Part shown: piece by piece, positions 25,017-33,030 of the stretch
How the letters are laid out: each line of letters opens with the position of its first letter
How positions within the stretch are numbered: the first letter of the stretch is position 1
Assembly: GCF_020089495.2 (NCBI RefSeq)
Contig: NZ_JAIRCA020000006.1
Span: 1-64,000, forward strand
Direction of reading: 5' to 3'
From: Streptococcus mitis subsp. hohhotensis
GTDB taxonomy: Bacteria > Bacillota > Bacilli > Lactobacillales > Streptococcaceae
DNA: 64,000 nt
Program-made: the position numbers and the translations under genes
Notes under the pieces: generated by a model
Database searches by the model: none
Seen by the model: the letters and a program-made list of their open reading frames with translations, nothing else
Told to the model about the DNA's origin: nothing

Positions 25017-26502
25017 TGATGAAATTGTAAATAAAATCATTGAAGAAGATAAGCAGAAAGTACCGCCTGAAGTGGTGGACTTGACCCAAGCAAGGGAAAC
25101 AAACGAGAATAACAATAGCCTAGACCTAGCGAAAAAAACAAGAGGGGACGGTTTTGCAGTCACCTTGGACAATCTCAAGAAGATTTTAAATGGAGATAGC
25201 AAGCTAAAAGGGGCGATACAGTACAACACTTTTACATATGAAATTGACGTGACTAGACCAATGAAGCTAAACGGTAGAACCTTGAGCGGTGCAATCGATG
25301 ACCTGATTATCAGAGAGATTAGGGCTTATATTGCTACCAAGTACAAGCTGGACTATAAAAAGTCTGATATAGCAGATATTCTGGAGGTGGTGGCTGGAGA
25401 GCATAGCTACAACCCCTTAAAAGACTATCTGGAATCATGCGAAAACGAGTATAAAAAGTTAGTGAATCAGCGTGATCCCTTTGATATTTTAAGGCATTAT
25501 CTCAATATCAAGGATGATGAATATAACCGTATTATCGTGGACTTGTTTTTCCGTGGAGCAGTTGCCAAGGTATTTGACCCCTCTATCAAGTTTGACTTTG
25601 TGCTGGACTTGACTGGAAGGCAGGGAGTGGGGAAGACCCAATTTTTTGAGGGGCTATTCACTCATAAGTATTTTACAACCGTTGAGACCTTCACAGACAA
25701 AGACGACAAGGCTAGAATGGTGAGAAACTGGTGTGTATTTGATGATGAGATGGTGGCCAGTAAAAAGGCTAGTTTTTCAGAATTGAAGAAATTTATCACA
25801 GAAACCAAGCTAGAGTTTAGACCGCCTTACGCTTCAAGTGACAGACGATTGCCTAAGAGTTTTATTATCGTGAGGGCAACCAATGACCATGATTATTTAA
25901 ATGACTTGACAGGAGAAAGGCGCTTTCTGGTTGCTGAGGTACACAAAGATACCGCCTATAAGGGCAGGAAGTGGACAGAGAAAGACCGTAGACACTTTTG
26001 GGGGGCTATGGTGATGGCTTGGAGAGCTAACCAAGTCTTGAACCTGACAGACGAGCAGGAAAAGCTAGTAAACGAGGTTAGAAGCCGTTACAAGTTTGTA
26101 GATGAAATCCTTGAGGATATTGAGCGTTATTTAGAAACTCCCTACCCTAAAAATATGTATCAATTCCCAGTAACAGACAGTACAAGACACTACTATATTC
26201 ATGACATGATGAACCACGGCTATCATATGGGCGCTAATGGCGTAGAAATTCATCTAGATACTGGAAAGTATGGGGAACTGGTGAAAAGGGACAAGTTGAC
26301 AGTAAATATATTCTTTTCCGAGGTTTATTTGAACAATTCCCCCAACCCTAAAGATAAAAACAAGGTTAAGAAATTCATGCAAAACAAAGAGGGTTGGGAA
26401 TCGAGGGACTCCCTTAGATTTGGTAAAAGCGTCAAGCGTGGATTTGCTAAAATAAAAAAGTGTAGACAGTGTAGCCAAAAGATAAAAAAACGGCTACACT
26501 GA
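25009..26502 (+). CDS. VapE/VirE-family replication protein (helicase)
   Basis: 497 residues. A Walker A motif, TGRQGVGKTQF, is near residue 206; Walker B-type acidic CVFDDEM and an Asn-containing RATNDHDYL sensor follow, as in virulence-associated E / D5-like helicases. The start is TTG 25009-25011, five bases after AAGGAGGT. The basic C terminus (KKCRQCSQKIKKRLH) contains the first iterons of the downstream origin. In PICIs such a protein, with an iteron origin directly after it, drives replication after phage induction. Confidence 0.88.
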   Translation: MNSDEIVNKIIEEDKQKVPPEVVDLTQARETNENNNSLDLAKKTRGDGFAVTLDNLKKILNGDSKLKGAIQYNTFTYEIDVTRPMKLNGRTLSGAIDDLIIREIRAYIATKYKLDYKKSDIADILEVVAGEHSYNPLKDYLESCENEYKKLVNQRDPFDILRHYLNIKDDEYNRIIVDLFFRGAVAKVFDPSIKFDFVLDLTGRQGVGKTQFFEGLFTHKYFTTVETFTDKDDKARMVRNWCVFDDEMVASKKASFSELKKFITETKLEFRPPYASSDRRLPKSFIIVRATNDHDYLNDLTGERRFLVAEVHKDTAYKGRKWTEKDRRHFWGAMVMAWRANQVLNLTDEQEKLVNEVRSRYKFVDEILEDIERYLETPYPKNMYQFPVTDSTRHYYIHDMMNHGYHMGANGVEIHLDTGKYGELVKRDKLTVNIFFSEVYLNNSPNPKDKNKVKKFMQNKEGWESRDSLRFGKSVKRGFAKIKKCRQCSQKIKKRLH

Positions 26503-26765
26503 AAACCCTTGATACTGTAAGAGTTTCAAAGAGGTGTAGACAAGACGAAAAAAACGGCTACACCCCTAAACCCTTGCTATTACTGACTTTTTAATATAAA
26601 TGTAGCCAAAATATATATTTTATAAAAGTATATATAATTAAATACCTAATACGTTATTTATATATTTTTTTTTGAGATGAAACGGCTACACGGCTACACA
26701 AGGCGAAAACCCTTGGGGCTGTAAGGCGGAACGCGTAGCCAATAGATATTCAAAAACGGCTACAC
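26460..26765. other. Iteron-type replication origin of island 1
   Basis: GTGTAGNC-type copies lie at 26460, 26469 and 26534, with variants at 26600 (ATGTAGCC) and 26733 (GCGTAGCC). Opposite copies GGCTACAC lie at 26492, 26556, 26684, 26692 and 26758. They bracket a very AT-rich core (about 26585-26675). GAAAACCCTTG..CTGTAAG occurs on both sides (about 26501 and 26706). Iterons around an AT-rich unwinding region next to the helicase gene is the SaPI/PICI origin layout. Confidence 0.82.
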
Positions 26766-26865
26766 TTTGCCCAAAACCTAAAACAAAATGGGGTAGATAG
26801 TACCGACCCCCTTGTAATGGTGTAACTACTAGTGACACCCTGAAAACAGAAAGAGAAAAAACAAC

Positions 26866-27039
26866 ATGAAAATTAAACTATTTTATCAGAAATACAAGCA
26901 AAGCCTAGAGGATTTTGAAAGCCAGGTAAATGGTTTTATGGCAGGCGTTGAAGTTATTGACGTGAAATATACAGAGGCAACTAGTGGCGACTATGAAAAT
27001 TTAGATACAATCACAGCGTTACTGGTCCTATACAAATAA
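26866..27039 (+). CDS. 57-aa Cse60/DUF2758-like protein
   Basis: MKIKLFYQKYKQSLEDFE ... VEVIDVKYTEA ... TALLVLYK. The pattern of an N-terminal strand, helix, VIDVKY and a final LVLYK strand resembles Cse60-like small proteins found in phages and sporulation loci. Weak RBS AAGAG. Confidence 0.6.
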   Translation: MKIKLFYQKYKQSLEDFESQVNGFMAGVEVIDVKYTEATSGDYENLDTITALLVLYK

Positions 27040-27143
27040 CAGAACAGAATACTTTTCGACATTTTTGTCGCTCAAAGATAGCCCTAAAATGGGTCAGCTT
27101 ACAACCGTACCCGTTTGGACACTTGAAATAAAGGAGATTTAAT

Positions 27144-27314
27144 ATGGAGTTGAATGTAGAACGACTTAAAAATATGTTAGATAAAGGCTATGTTTTATAC
27201 TCAAAAAATGGTATAATAAAGTCAGCCAAGTTACCAGAGTTTGGTAGTCTAATCATCACAACGCAGGATGGTAAACCCATTCAAAAGGAAACAAGGCAAA
27301 AAGAAAAAATTTAG
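27144..27314 (+). CDS. 56-aa hypothetical protein
   Basis: MELNVERLKNMLDKGYVLYSKNG..., preceded by AAAGGAG at good distance. Basic C terminus. Not recognised. Confidence 0.65.
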   Translation: MELNVERLKNMLDKGYVLYSKNGIIKSAKLPEFGSLIITTQDGKPIQKETRQKEKI

Positions 27315-27331
27315 CTGCTGACTAGAAAACT

Positions 27332-27378
27332 AGAGGCATGATATTAGAGTTTAACTACTCTTTGTCATGTCTCTTTTT
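27332..27378 (+). terminator. Terminator closing the replication module
   Basis: AGAGGCATGA (27332-27341) pairs with TCATGTCTCT (27365-27374) with one G-U pair, enclosing a smaller AGAGT/ACTCT hairpin; a T run follows. Confidence 0.75.
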
Positions 27379-27414
27379 GTTTTAGTAAGAGAAAAAAGAA
27401 AGAGGTAGATCGCT

Positions 27415-28041
27415 ATGACACTACAACAAATAAAGGCACAAATTTACAACCTAGGCGCTTATAAGCAACAAAAGATTGAGGCTTATGGAACACTGAAAAA
27501 AGAACTTTGGGAAAAAGTTCGAAATCAGGTTTTATATCAGTCTGAAGCTGAGCTACGCCTGGAAAACTTTAAAAAAGAGGCTGATCAGTACTCAGATACT
27601 GAGTTTGCCAATATTCTAGCTAAGCTAGAGAATTTTGAACAGACAGAACTAGAGAAAATTAAATCCGAGTACGAAACAGTAACGGCTGATAATGTTGCTG
27701 AGTTGAACTTGCTGAGCACTATGAAAGTATCGGAACAGGAGCTACTAAGTTACTTAGAGAAATACAAGCGCAACCCGCTGGCCGTTAAGAAATTACATGA
27801 AATCGGATCAGCTAACAACATTGCTTTACCTAGCTATATCCTGAAAGAAGATAGGCTAGTTGAACTGTTAAAGGTATTCAAGCAACATGCTAAGAGCTAT
27901 CATGATACTCCAATCATTGATAGTAACGGTTCAGCAAGTGATCTAGCTTTCATGTTAGTTTTAGCTAGTGATGAATTGAATACAGCTTTAGAAGCATACT
28001 CTAATCATTTTGATACGGCTCTAGGGCTATCTGAGGGCTAA
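27415..28041 (+). CDS. 208-aa helical hypothetical protein
   Basis: Almost wholly helical and charged, with predicted coiled-coil stretches around 40-110. It opens the late gene block, where PICIs encode capsid-redirecting or packaging-interfering proteins. Nothing in the sequence proves such a role. RBS AAAGAGG. Confidence 0.65.
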   Translation: MTLQQIKAQIYNLGAYKQQKIEAYGTLKKELWEKVRNQVLYQSEAELRLENFKKEADQYSDTEFANILAKLENFEQTELEKIKSEYETVTADNVAELNLLSTMKVSEQELLSYLEKYKRNPLAVKKLHEIGSANNIALPSYILKEDRLVELLKVFKQHAKSYHDTPIIDSNGSASDLAFMLVLASDELNTALEAYSNHFDTALGLSEG

Positions 28042-28052
28042 GATAATAGTTA

Positions 28053-28081
28053 TAAGCCTACTCAAGTAAAGAGTAGGCTTA
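28053..28081 (+). repeat. Hairpin with 11-bp stem
   Basis: TAAGCCTACTC (28053-28063) pairs with GAGTAGGCTTA (28071-28081) across 7 nt. No T run follows, so this may be an RNA-processing or partial terminator structure. Confidence 0.55.
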
Positions 28082-28120
28082 CATTATCTGACAAAAGTTT
28101 ACAATTCCAGGAGGTAAAGA

Positions 28121-28495
28121 ATGGGGGAGAAAGTCACACCCAGGCAAGAAAAGTTCGCTCTAGCTTTGATGACTTCCAATACAATCGAAGAGGCTAGGGA
28201 AACTGTTGGTATATCTAGAACAACTGTAAATAAGTGGCAAAAGGATATAACATTCAAGAGGTACTATAGAGAGCTTAGACTTAATGCAATGCAGCAAACC
28301 ACGGCAAGGCTACAAGCTGTTAGCATGGAGGCGGTAGAGGTCTTACATAACCTTATGACAGATGAAACAGTATCCCCGTTTGTAAGGCAGCAATCAGCTA
28401 AGACTATCTTAGAAGTGGCTTATAAAGCTCATGAGACTGGAGATATTCTTGAAGTTGTAGAGGAAATAAAAGCGGAGCTAATCGAAGATGAATAA
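28121..28495 (+). CDS. Small-terminase-like helix-turn-helix protein
   Basis: 124 residues. The N-terminal part (TPRQEKFALALMTSNTIEEARETVGISRTTVNKWQKD) is the HTH of phage small terminase/phBC6A51-type proteins; the C-terminal part is helical (HNLMTDETVSPFVRQQSAKTILE), the usual oligomerisation region. No large terminase is encoded, as in PICIs, which recruit the helper phage's large subunit to package satellite DNA. GGAGG precedes the ATG. Confidence 0.8.
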   Translation: MGEKVTPRQEKFALALMTSNTIEEARETVGISRTTVNKWQKDITFKRYYRELRLNAMQQTTARLQAVSMEAVEVLHNLMTDETVSPFVRQQSAKTILEVAYKAHETGDILEVVEEIKAELIEDE

Positions 28496-28727
28496 GCAGA
28501 AAATCATAGCAGACCTGAAAAAGATACACTCAAGGCTCAGGGCAAAGGGAACTGATGAATTTGTAAGAGCATACTTTGATAGAAAGCGTAATCTATGGGC
28601 AATCCTTAAACCAGGGAATAACTTTGGTGAGGAGGTGGCAGAATACCTCACTGATGAACAATTGGAAAAGCGTTTTGAAGTTTTTGAGGGAACACTGTTT
28701 TATCATGACCGTAGGGAGTTTGAGTAG
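28488..28727 (+). CDS. 79-aa hypothetical protein
   Basis: The ATG overlaps the end of the terminase-like gene by 8 nt, so it is co-translated. Basic N-terminal half, acidic C-terminal half. Not recognised. Confidence 0.65.
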   Translation: MNKQKIIADLKKIHSRLRAKGTDEFVRAYFDRKRNLWAILKPGNNFGEEVAEYLTDEQLEKRFEVFEGTLFYHDRREFE

Positions 28728-28773
28728 TGCTCATTTTTGGACACAACACTAATAGAGCAAGGAGGTACTAATA

Positions 28774-29193
28774 GTGATCGCTGACGAGGTAAAAACTAAG
28801 CTAGAGGGCGTTAAGTGGATAAACAAGGAGATCAAAGGCTTATATTTGGAATTGGAAGCCCTGGAAGGTGGTATTATCCAAAAGCAAACACTAAGCCATA
28901 GCAGGGTGCAGACGAGCAGAGAAAACAAGACAGAGAACAATCTTATAAGTGTTCTGAAGCTAAAAGAGGATACGCTCCAGAGGATTGAGCGTCTTACAGA
29001 GGAAAGAATGGAAATATCTGAGCTAATCGATAAATTGGACAATCCACTTGAGCGAACAGTTTTAAGGCTTTTTTACTTGAATGAGCTCGTTGCTTTGGAG
29101 GTAGCTGAAGAAATAAATAGATCAAATACTACAGTATACATTATAAGGCAAAAAGCTATAGAACACTTAACAGGTATTGTAAACGGGGATTGA
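28774..29193 (+). CDS. ArpU/sigma-70 region 4-like late regulator (DUF1492 type)
   Basis: 139 residues from a GTG after AAGGAGGT. The first ~90 residues are coiled coil; the last ~45 (LERTVLRLFYLNELVALEVAEEINRSNTTVYIIRQKAIEHL) read as a sigma-region-4-like HTH, as in phage late-transcription regulators. It probably controls late or packaging genes. Confidence 0.75.
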   Translation: MIADEVKTKLEGVKWINKEIKGLYLELEALEGGIIQKQTLSHSRVQTSRENKTENNLISVLKLKEDTLQRIERLTEERMEISELIDKLDNPLERTVLRLFYLNELVALEVAEEINRSNTTVYIIRQKAIEHLTGIVNGD

Positions 29194-29267
29194 TTTAACC
29201 TTACCACGGAATTAGGAGAGTATGGGGAACCCTAAGCCCCATATTCGCCCGTATTTCGCTTTGTTTA

Positions 29268-29276
29268 TGATATAAT
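29268..29276 (+). promoter_or_regulatory. Extended -10 promoter before the last island gene pair
   Basis: TG-A-TATAAT at 29268-29276; no clear -35. It lies 64 nt before the ATG of the 58-aa gene. Confidence 0.6.
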
Positions 29277-29339
29277 TAGCGTGAAAGAAAACAAGGGTAG
29301 CATAGTTTTAGAAATGAATCTAAGAGAGGAGTAAAGTCT

Positions 29340-29516
29340 ATGAATTTGGAAGAAGCGTTAAAACAAGTAAGCAGCTGGAATCTTAAAAAGCCTGCTCCCT
29401 TAATCCCTTCTGAAATGACTGACGAAGAGCTATCACATTTGAGGTTTACCACGTTTTCAAAAGAAGATGAAGAGGCTATCATGGCTGAACTCAAGAAAAG
29501 AGGTCTAGTGTTATGA
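29340..29516 (+). CDS. 58-aa hypothetical protein, first of an overlapping pair
   Basis: MNLEEALKQVSSWNLKK ... EEELSHL-like helices ... AELKKRGLVL. RBS GAGAGGAG. Its stop overlaps the next start (ATGA). Not recognised. Confidence 0.7.
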   Translation: MNLEEALKQVSSWNLKKPAPLIPSEMTDEELSHLRFTTFSKEDEEAIMAELKKRGLVL

Positions 29517-29794
29517 AATACAGTCAACAAGTATTAGACATGCTAAAAAGAGGTGTAAATGGTGATGTTGATGATTACTATGACTTTTTTCTTGAACTCA
29601 CTTCCAAATTAGGCGAAGACGAGGCTTTTGCTGATGGTTTGATAGCAGAGAATGAGCCTCTTTTTGATCTCATCAATGATGAACCAATGTATTATTTCTA
29701 TGTTGAAGAAGATACAGAGGATAGAGAATTGTGTAGGAGATTTCTTGAACCATACTACAACAAAGCAAAACAGTTAGTAAAACTTAGCGCTTAG
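29513..29794 (+). CDS. 93-aa acidic hypothetical protein, second of the pair
   Basis: Strongly acidic (many Asp/Glu), helical, starting MKYSQQVLDMLKRG. Coupled by a 4-nt overlap to the preceding gene. The pair has its own promoter, so it is probably satellite cargo; very acidic small proteins are often inhibitors or DNA mimics, but that is only a possibility. Confidence 0.7.
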   Translation: MKYSQQVLDMLKRGVNGDVDDYYDFFLELTSKLGEDEAFADGLIAENEPLFDLINDEPMYYFYVEEDTEDRELCRRFLEPYYNKAKQLVKLSA

Positions 29795-29828
29795 TTTAAT
29801 CTAGGCCTTAGACAGAAAAGTAAAATAA

Positions 29829-30060
29829 AAAGCACGTTTGATCGTGCTAGTTTCTTGCCTGCTGAACTCATCATTTTAAGTTCCTTTTTGTTACCTTTTA
29901 TGTTTTCTCAACTTATTTGAATTTAATAGTTTTTGAGAAAATCAAGTTAGATTTAGAGCAGGCTTATGCCTGTTTTTCTGTACCTAATCACTGCAAGATA
30001 ACAAAATGCTTTAATTTTAAGAAATATCTTACAGAAAGCCTACAACAGTGGGCTTTTTGC
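29829..30060 (+). terminator. Three successive hairpin terminators
   Basis: AGCACG/CGTGCT (about 29832-29849), CAGGC-TTAT-GCCTG with five T (29959-29977), and AGCCTAC/GTGGGCT with five T (30037-30058). Between the first two, TTTTCTCAA (29903-29911) pairs with TTGAGAAAA (29933-29941). No other gene is seen from 29795 to 30170. Confidence 0.65.
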
Positions 30061-30176
30061 TTTGTCTTAAAAGCTTGATTTCTGGGTTTGTTTAGAGATT
30101 TGCTAGTAAGGTTATTGGTGTATCTGAGTCTATCTATGCCAAGGATTAAGCGATGCTGATGATATAAATCTGGCAT

Positions 30177-30184
30177 GCTATAAT
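30177..30184 (+). promoter_or_regulatory. Promoter of the Fst-like toxin mRNA
   Basis: An extended -10, TG-C-TATAAT (30176-30184), lies about 40 bases before the toxin ATG. The 5' end (GCCCCCTCGC ... GGGAGG) can fold back on the ribosome-binding site, as in Fst RNA I. Confidence 0.65.
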
Positions 30185-30223
30185 ATTTTAGCCCCCTCGC
30201 TTTAAGGAAGGGAGGTGTTATGT

Positions 30224-30316
30224 ATGCTAGAGTTACTTTCCCTTTTTCTAGCTCCGTTACTTGTTAACGTACTATCTGAGCTTTTCAAGCTATGGATAAA
30301 GAGATGTAGCAAGTAG
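30224..30316 (+). CDS. Fst-like type I toxin, 30 aa
   Basis: Starts MLELLSLFLAPLLVNVLSEL and ends LWIKRCSK: a short charged start, one membrane helix with an internal Pro, and a basic tail, which is the Fst/Ldr pattern of plasmid par loci and their chromosomal copies. GGAGG lies at 30211-30215. An intrinsic terminator follows (30349-30375). In known systems a convergent antisense RNA (RNA II) covers both ends of the toxin mRNA; I could not fix its promoter. The peptide damages the membrane when antisense control is lost. Confidence 0.75.
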   Translation: MLELLSLFLAPLLVNVLSELFKLWIKRCSK

Positions 30317-30348
30317 CATTTAACCCTTTTAGAAGGTAGCAAAAAAAA

Positions 30349-30375
30349 CCATCGGTGGCACGGTGGGGCTTTTTA
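30349..30375 (+). terminator. Terminator of the Fst-like toxin transcript
   Basis: CCATCG (30349-30354) pairs with CGGTGG (30361-30366), then GGCTTTTT. The preceding A8 run lets it also work on the antisense strand, as shared terminators do in par loci. Confidence 0.65.
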
Positions 30376-30626
30376 GTTATATATGCTAGAAGCATTATTT
30401 TCCCTTAATGCTCTCATTCTAACACACCCCCTTCGATTTTTCAAGCTTTTGTTTTGATATTTCCTCAGAGTGTGTTTGTGGTTTGAGTCCGCTCCACTGA
30501 AATTAGCACACACGCTTCTAGCCTCCATTCTACAGCAAAGAAATCAACTCTTTTCTAGGGGATTTCCGCCCTCATTTTTGTCTTTTGTGCTAAAATAGAC
30601 TTATAAATTGAAAATAAGGAATGTTT
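30376..30626 (+). other. Gap before the XpaC-like gene
   Basis: No gene is seen. A -10 box TAAAAT with upstream TGC (30588-30596) lies about 30 bases before the XpaC start and is the likely promoter. Confidence 0.5.
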
Positions 30627-31433
30627 ATGAAATCGGGTAATGGTTTTTGGAAAGGATGTCTCTATTTTTGGGGCTTCTTGTTCTTACTGGGCCTTTTGGT
30701 CCAATATGCTCTTCCGCTTGCGGCTTGTGTCCTACTGGGTTATGGCGGTTATCGTCTCTATAAACGTTGGCGCTATCCTCTTTTGCAGGATCGTTCTCTC
30801 GACGATCAGATTGAGCTTTTAAAAGCTCGGATTCGCCAGGCGGACAAAGATATTCAGCAGTTAGAGGGAGTCTTGGTAGAGAAAGGTTCAGAGTCCTATA
30901 AGAGTCTGGCCAATCAAGTATTAATCGAACTGCGGGAAATCCATCAGGAGGCGGATCGTCTCAAGTCCTATATCGATGCTGCTGTCTATAATCGTATTGA
31001 TAAAAAGGTTCGTACAGTAAGGGCAACTATCGATGTTCAGCTAGAACGTTTGGATAGAGAAAGTCAGGTAGATCTTGAAAATGCGGAGCCAGAGGAATTA
31101 GCTCCAGAATTGTCCCAGACCTTGGCCAATATTGCTATTGATCATCAGGCTATTTTAGACAAGATTGCTACCTCTGCCGAGGGGGATAAGGAAGAATTGA
31201 CGGCCATTCATAGTTTGAAGATGGAGAAATTCCAAACGATTCTAGAAGGTTATTTAAAGATTAAGGCCAATCCTAAAAACTATAATCGAGCAGAAGAACG
31301 CTTAGAGCAAGCTAAAGCAGCAATCGAACAATTTGACCTTGAGTTGGACCAGGTGTTGAGAGAACTCAATGAAACAGATATGCGTGATTTTGATATCAGT
31401 CTGCGTATCCTAGAAAAAGATCGTAAAGAATAG
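30627..31433 (+). CDS. XpaC-like membrane-associated protein
   Basis: 268 residues from the second ATG (AAGGA is five bases upstream; it abuts the first ATG). Two N-terminal hydrophobic stretches (about 8-45) precede a long helical cytoplasmic part. The family (XpaC / '5-bromo-4-chloroindolyl phosphate hydrolysis') usually pairs with TelA, as here with a 21-nt gap, and is linked to resistance to toxic anions and envelope stress. The C-terminal ~115 residues (GYLKIKANPKNY ... DFDISLRILEKD) resemble the N-terminal extension of HsdR. Confidence 0.8.
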   Translation: MKSGNGFWKGCLYFWGFLFLLGLLVQYALPLAACVLLGYGGYRLYKRWRYPLLQDRSLDDQIELLKARIRQADKDIQQLEGVLVEKGSESYKSLANQVLIELREIHQEADRLKSYIDAAVYNRIDKKVRTVRATIDVQLERLDRESQVDLENAEPEELAPELSQTLANIAIDHQAILDKIATSAEGDKEELTAIHSLKMEKFQTILEGYLKIKANPKNYNRAEERLEQAKAAIEQFDLELDQVLRELNETDMRDFDISLRILEKDRKE

Positions 31434-31454
31434 GTTAGAAATAAAGGAGTAACC

Positions 31455-32702
31455 ATGACAGAATTTAATTTCGATATTGACCAGATTGCCAATAATACGG
31501 TAGCTAAGGTGGATAAAACAACCCAAATCATCGAGACAAATACTGGCTCAGACAAGACCTTGACCTTCCTTGAAAAGTTGAGCCCTGAGCAACAAGAAGG
31601 GATTAAGGCACACGTGCCTCAGTTGGTAGACCAGTTTGTCACCAATCAAAACGCTCTTTTAGACTTTGGCCAATCTGCTGTAGAAGGTGTGAACAATACG
31701 GTCAATCGTATCTTGTCAGAACAAAAGAAACTACAAATTCCCCAAGTGGATGATCTTCTCAAAAATACCAACCGTGAGTTGCAAGGCTTTGTCGTCAAAT
31801 ACAAGAACGCTGAAATTGCTGAGTTAGAAGAGAAGCCAAACTTTTTGCAACGTTTGTTTAACAAGAGCAAAAATACGCTACAGGAATTTTACTTTGATTC
31901 AAAAACAGTGGAGCAAAAGCTCGATGGTATGGCTGCCGCAGTGGTCAAGCAAGAAGATGTGCTAGCTCGAAATATCGTCTCAGCTGAGATGTTGATTGAG
32001 GATAATACCAAATCCATTGAAAATCTAGTGGGAGTGATTTCCTTTATCGAAGCCAGCCAGACAGAAGCTGGCAAGCGCGCTGCCGAACTGAAAGCTCAAG
32101 CTGACCAACTCGATACAAGTACGGTGGAATACCAGACCAAGTCACAAGAATTGGCCCGCATGGCTGAAGTGGTCAATACTCTCGAACAACAGCACACTGA
32201 GTATGTCAGCCGTCTCTATGTTGCCTGGGCAACAACACCTCAGATGCGCAATCTTGTGAAGGTGTCATCTGATATGCGCCAAAAATTGGGCATGCTTCGT
32301 CGCAATACCATTCCAACAATGAAACTTTCCATTGCCCAACTTGGTATTTTGCAACAATCTATGAAATCAGGTGTCGTGGCAGATGCCATTGTTAATGCTA
32401 ACAATGCTGCCCTTCAGATGCTAGCTGAAACCAGCAAGGAAGTGATTCCGCAGATGGAACGAATTGCCCAAAACCCGACAGTCGCTGTCGAATCGGTTAC
32501 TAAGCTGGCTGAAAGTCTGGTCGCTCAAAACCAAGGTATAGTCGCTGCCATTGAATTGGGACGCCAGAAACGTGCCCAACTAGAAACAACCATCGTCAAG
32601 TCCGCAGAAATGATCAACGATTCTGTCAAGCTACGCGATGAGAAAATCGTCCAAGCCCTTCTAGACCAAGGCAAGGCCGCCCAGAAAGAAGTACAAGAAT
32701 AA
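31455..32702 (+). CDS. telA: TelA/KlaA-family toxic anion resistance protein
   Basis: 415 residues, helical throughout, with the TelA core (VAWATTPQMRNLVKVSSDMRQKLGMLRRNTIPTMKLSIAQL). Preceded by AAAGGAG and co-transcribed with the XpaC-like gene. TelA proteins are linked to tellurite, antibiotic and bacteriocin tolerance, probably through envelope effects; the biochemical activity is not established. Confidence 0.92.
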   Translation: MTEFNFDIDQIANNTVAKVDKTTQIIETNTGSDKTLTFLEKLSPEQQEGIKAHVPQLVDQFVTNQNALLDFGQSAVEGVNNTVNRILSEQKKLQIPQVDDLLKNTNRELQGFVVKYKNAEIAELEEKPNFLQRLFNKSKNTLQEFYFDSKTVEQKLDGMAAAVVKQEDVLARNIVSAEMLIEDNTKSIENLVGVISFIEASQTEAGKRAAELKAQADQLDTSTVEYQTKSQELARMAEVVNTLEQQHTEYVSRLYVAWATTPQMRNLVKVSSDMRQKLGMLRRNTIPTMKLSIAQLGILQQSMKSGVVADAIVNANNAALQMLAETSKEVIPQMERIAQNPTVAVESVTKLAESLVAQNQGIVAAIELGRQKRAQLETTIVKSAEMINDSVKLRDEKIVQALLDQGKAAQKEVQE

Positions 32703-32710
32703 TACACAAG

Positions 32711-32741
32711 TTCCCTGTAATGTAGATTTGCAGGGGATTTT
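32711..32741 (+). terminator. Weak terminator after telA
   Basis: TCCCTG (32712-32717) pairs with CAGGGG (32731-32736), followed by ATTTTG. Confidence 0.5.
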
Positions 32742-32830
32742 GCTTGTTTTAGTAGAAGTTTGAAGGTTAGGGAATTATTGCTAGATTTAGAGAGAATACC
32801 CTAGAAAACCTTTTCACTACTAGTCTTTTA

Positions 32831-33029
32831 TGATACAATGGAAGGAAGTAAAGGCGCTGTTTTTTCGATGTCGCAACGCCTTGGATAAATGAAAAGGAAG
32901 AGTCCCTATGGTTTTCAGATTTAAGCAAATAACTAGCTTGCATATATATAAACTCGCGTTTTCATACCCATTTTCAAAACCTGCCAATCTTTTTGGTAGG
33001 CTTTTTGCGTTGTAGAAATGGGGTATGAA
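32831..33029 (+). promoter_or_regulatory. hsdR leader with promoter, leader ORF, terminator and RBS-covering stem
   Basis: Extended -10 TG-A-TACAAT at 32831-32839. AAGGCG/CGCCTT (32851-32882) forms an early hairpin. A terminator follows: CCTGCCAA (32980-32987) with TTGGTAGG (32993-33000) and five T. Around it, TTCATACCCATTT (32961-32973) can pair with AAATGGGGTATGAA (33016-33029), which holds the hsdR ribosome-binding site and first ATG. The two folds nest, so read-through RNA could still have a closed start site. Confidence 0.7.
32908..33015 (+). CDS. 35-aa leader peptide upstream of hsdR
   Basis: MVFRFKQITSLHIYKLAFSY... ending GRLFAL, preceded by AAGGAAG eight bases from the ATG. It runs through both the left arm of the RBS-covering stem and the whole terminator hairpin, so ribosomes on it would open these structures. 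Rich in Phe, Leu, Ser and Lys. A role as a control ORF is inferred from the layout; it is not a known protein. Confidence 0.5.
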   Translation: MVFRFKQITSLHIYKLAFSYPFSKPANLFGRLFAL

Positions 33030-33030
33030 C

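Larger units (their letters stand above)
19677..30332. mobile_element. Phage-satellite-like island (PICI type) downstream of rpsD
   Basis: The order is leftward integrase, Abi_2 protein and CI repressor, then rightward Cro, small early genes, excisionase-like HTH, VapE-type helicase, iteron origin, and late genes including a small-terminase-like protein. Lack of capsid, tail, portal, large terminase and lysis genes, with a size near 10 kb, fits a Gram-positive PICI rather than a prophage. The bounds are tentative: they rest on a shared 10-mer, ACCCTTTTAG, at 19677-19686 and 30323-30332. Confidence 0.7.

Noticed and set aside
29829..30060. Duplicate of the rpsD 3' end marking the right end of island 1
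   Set aside because: AAGCAC...GTGCT hairpins occur in both places, but the sequences differ beyond the stem; no copy of rpsD codons is present.
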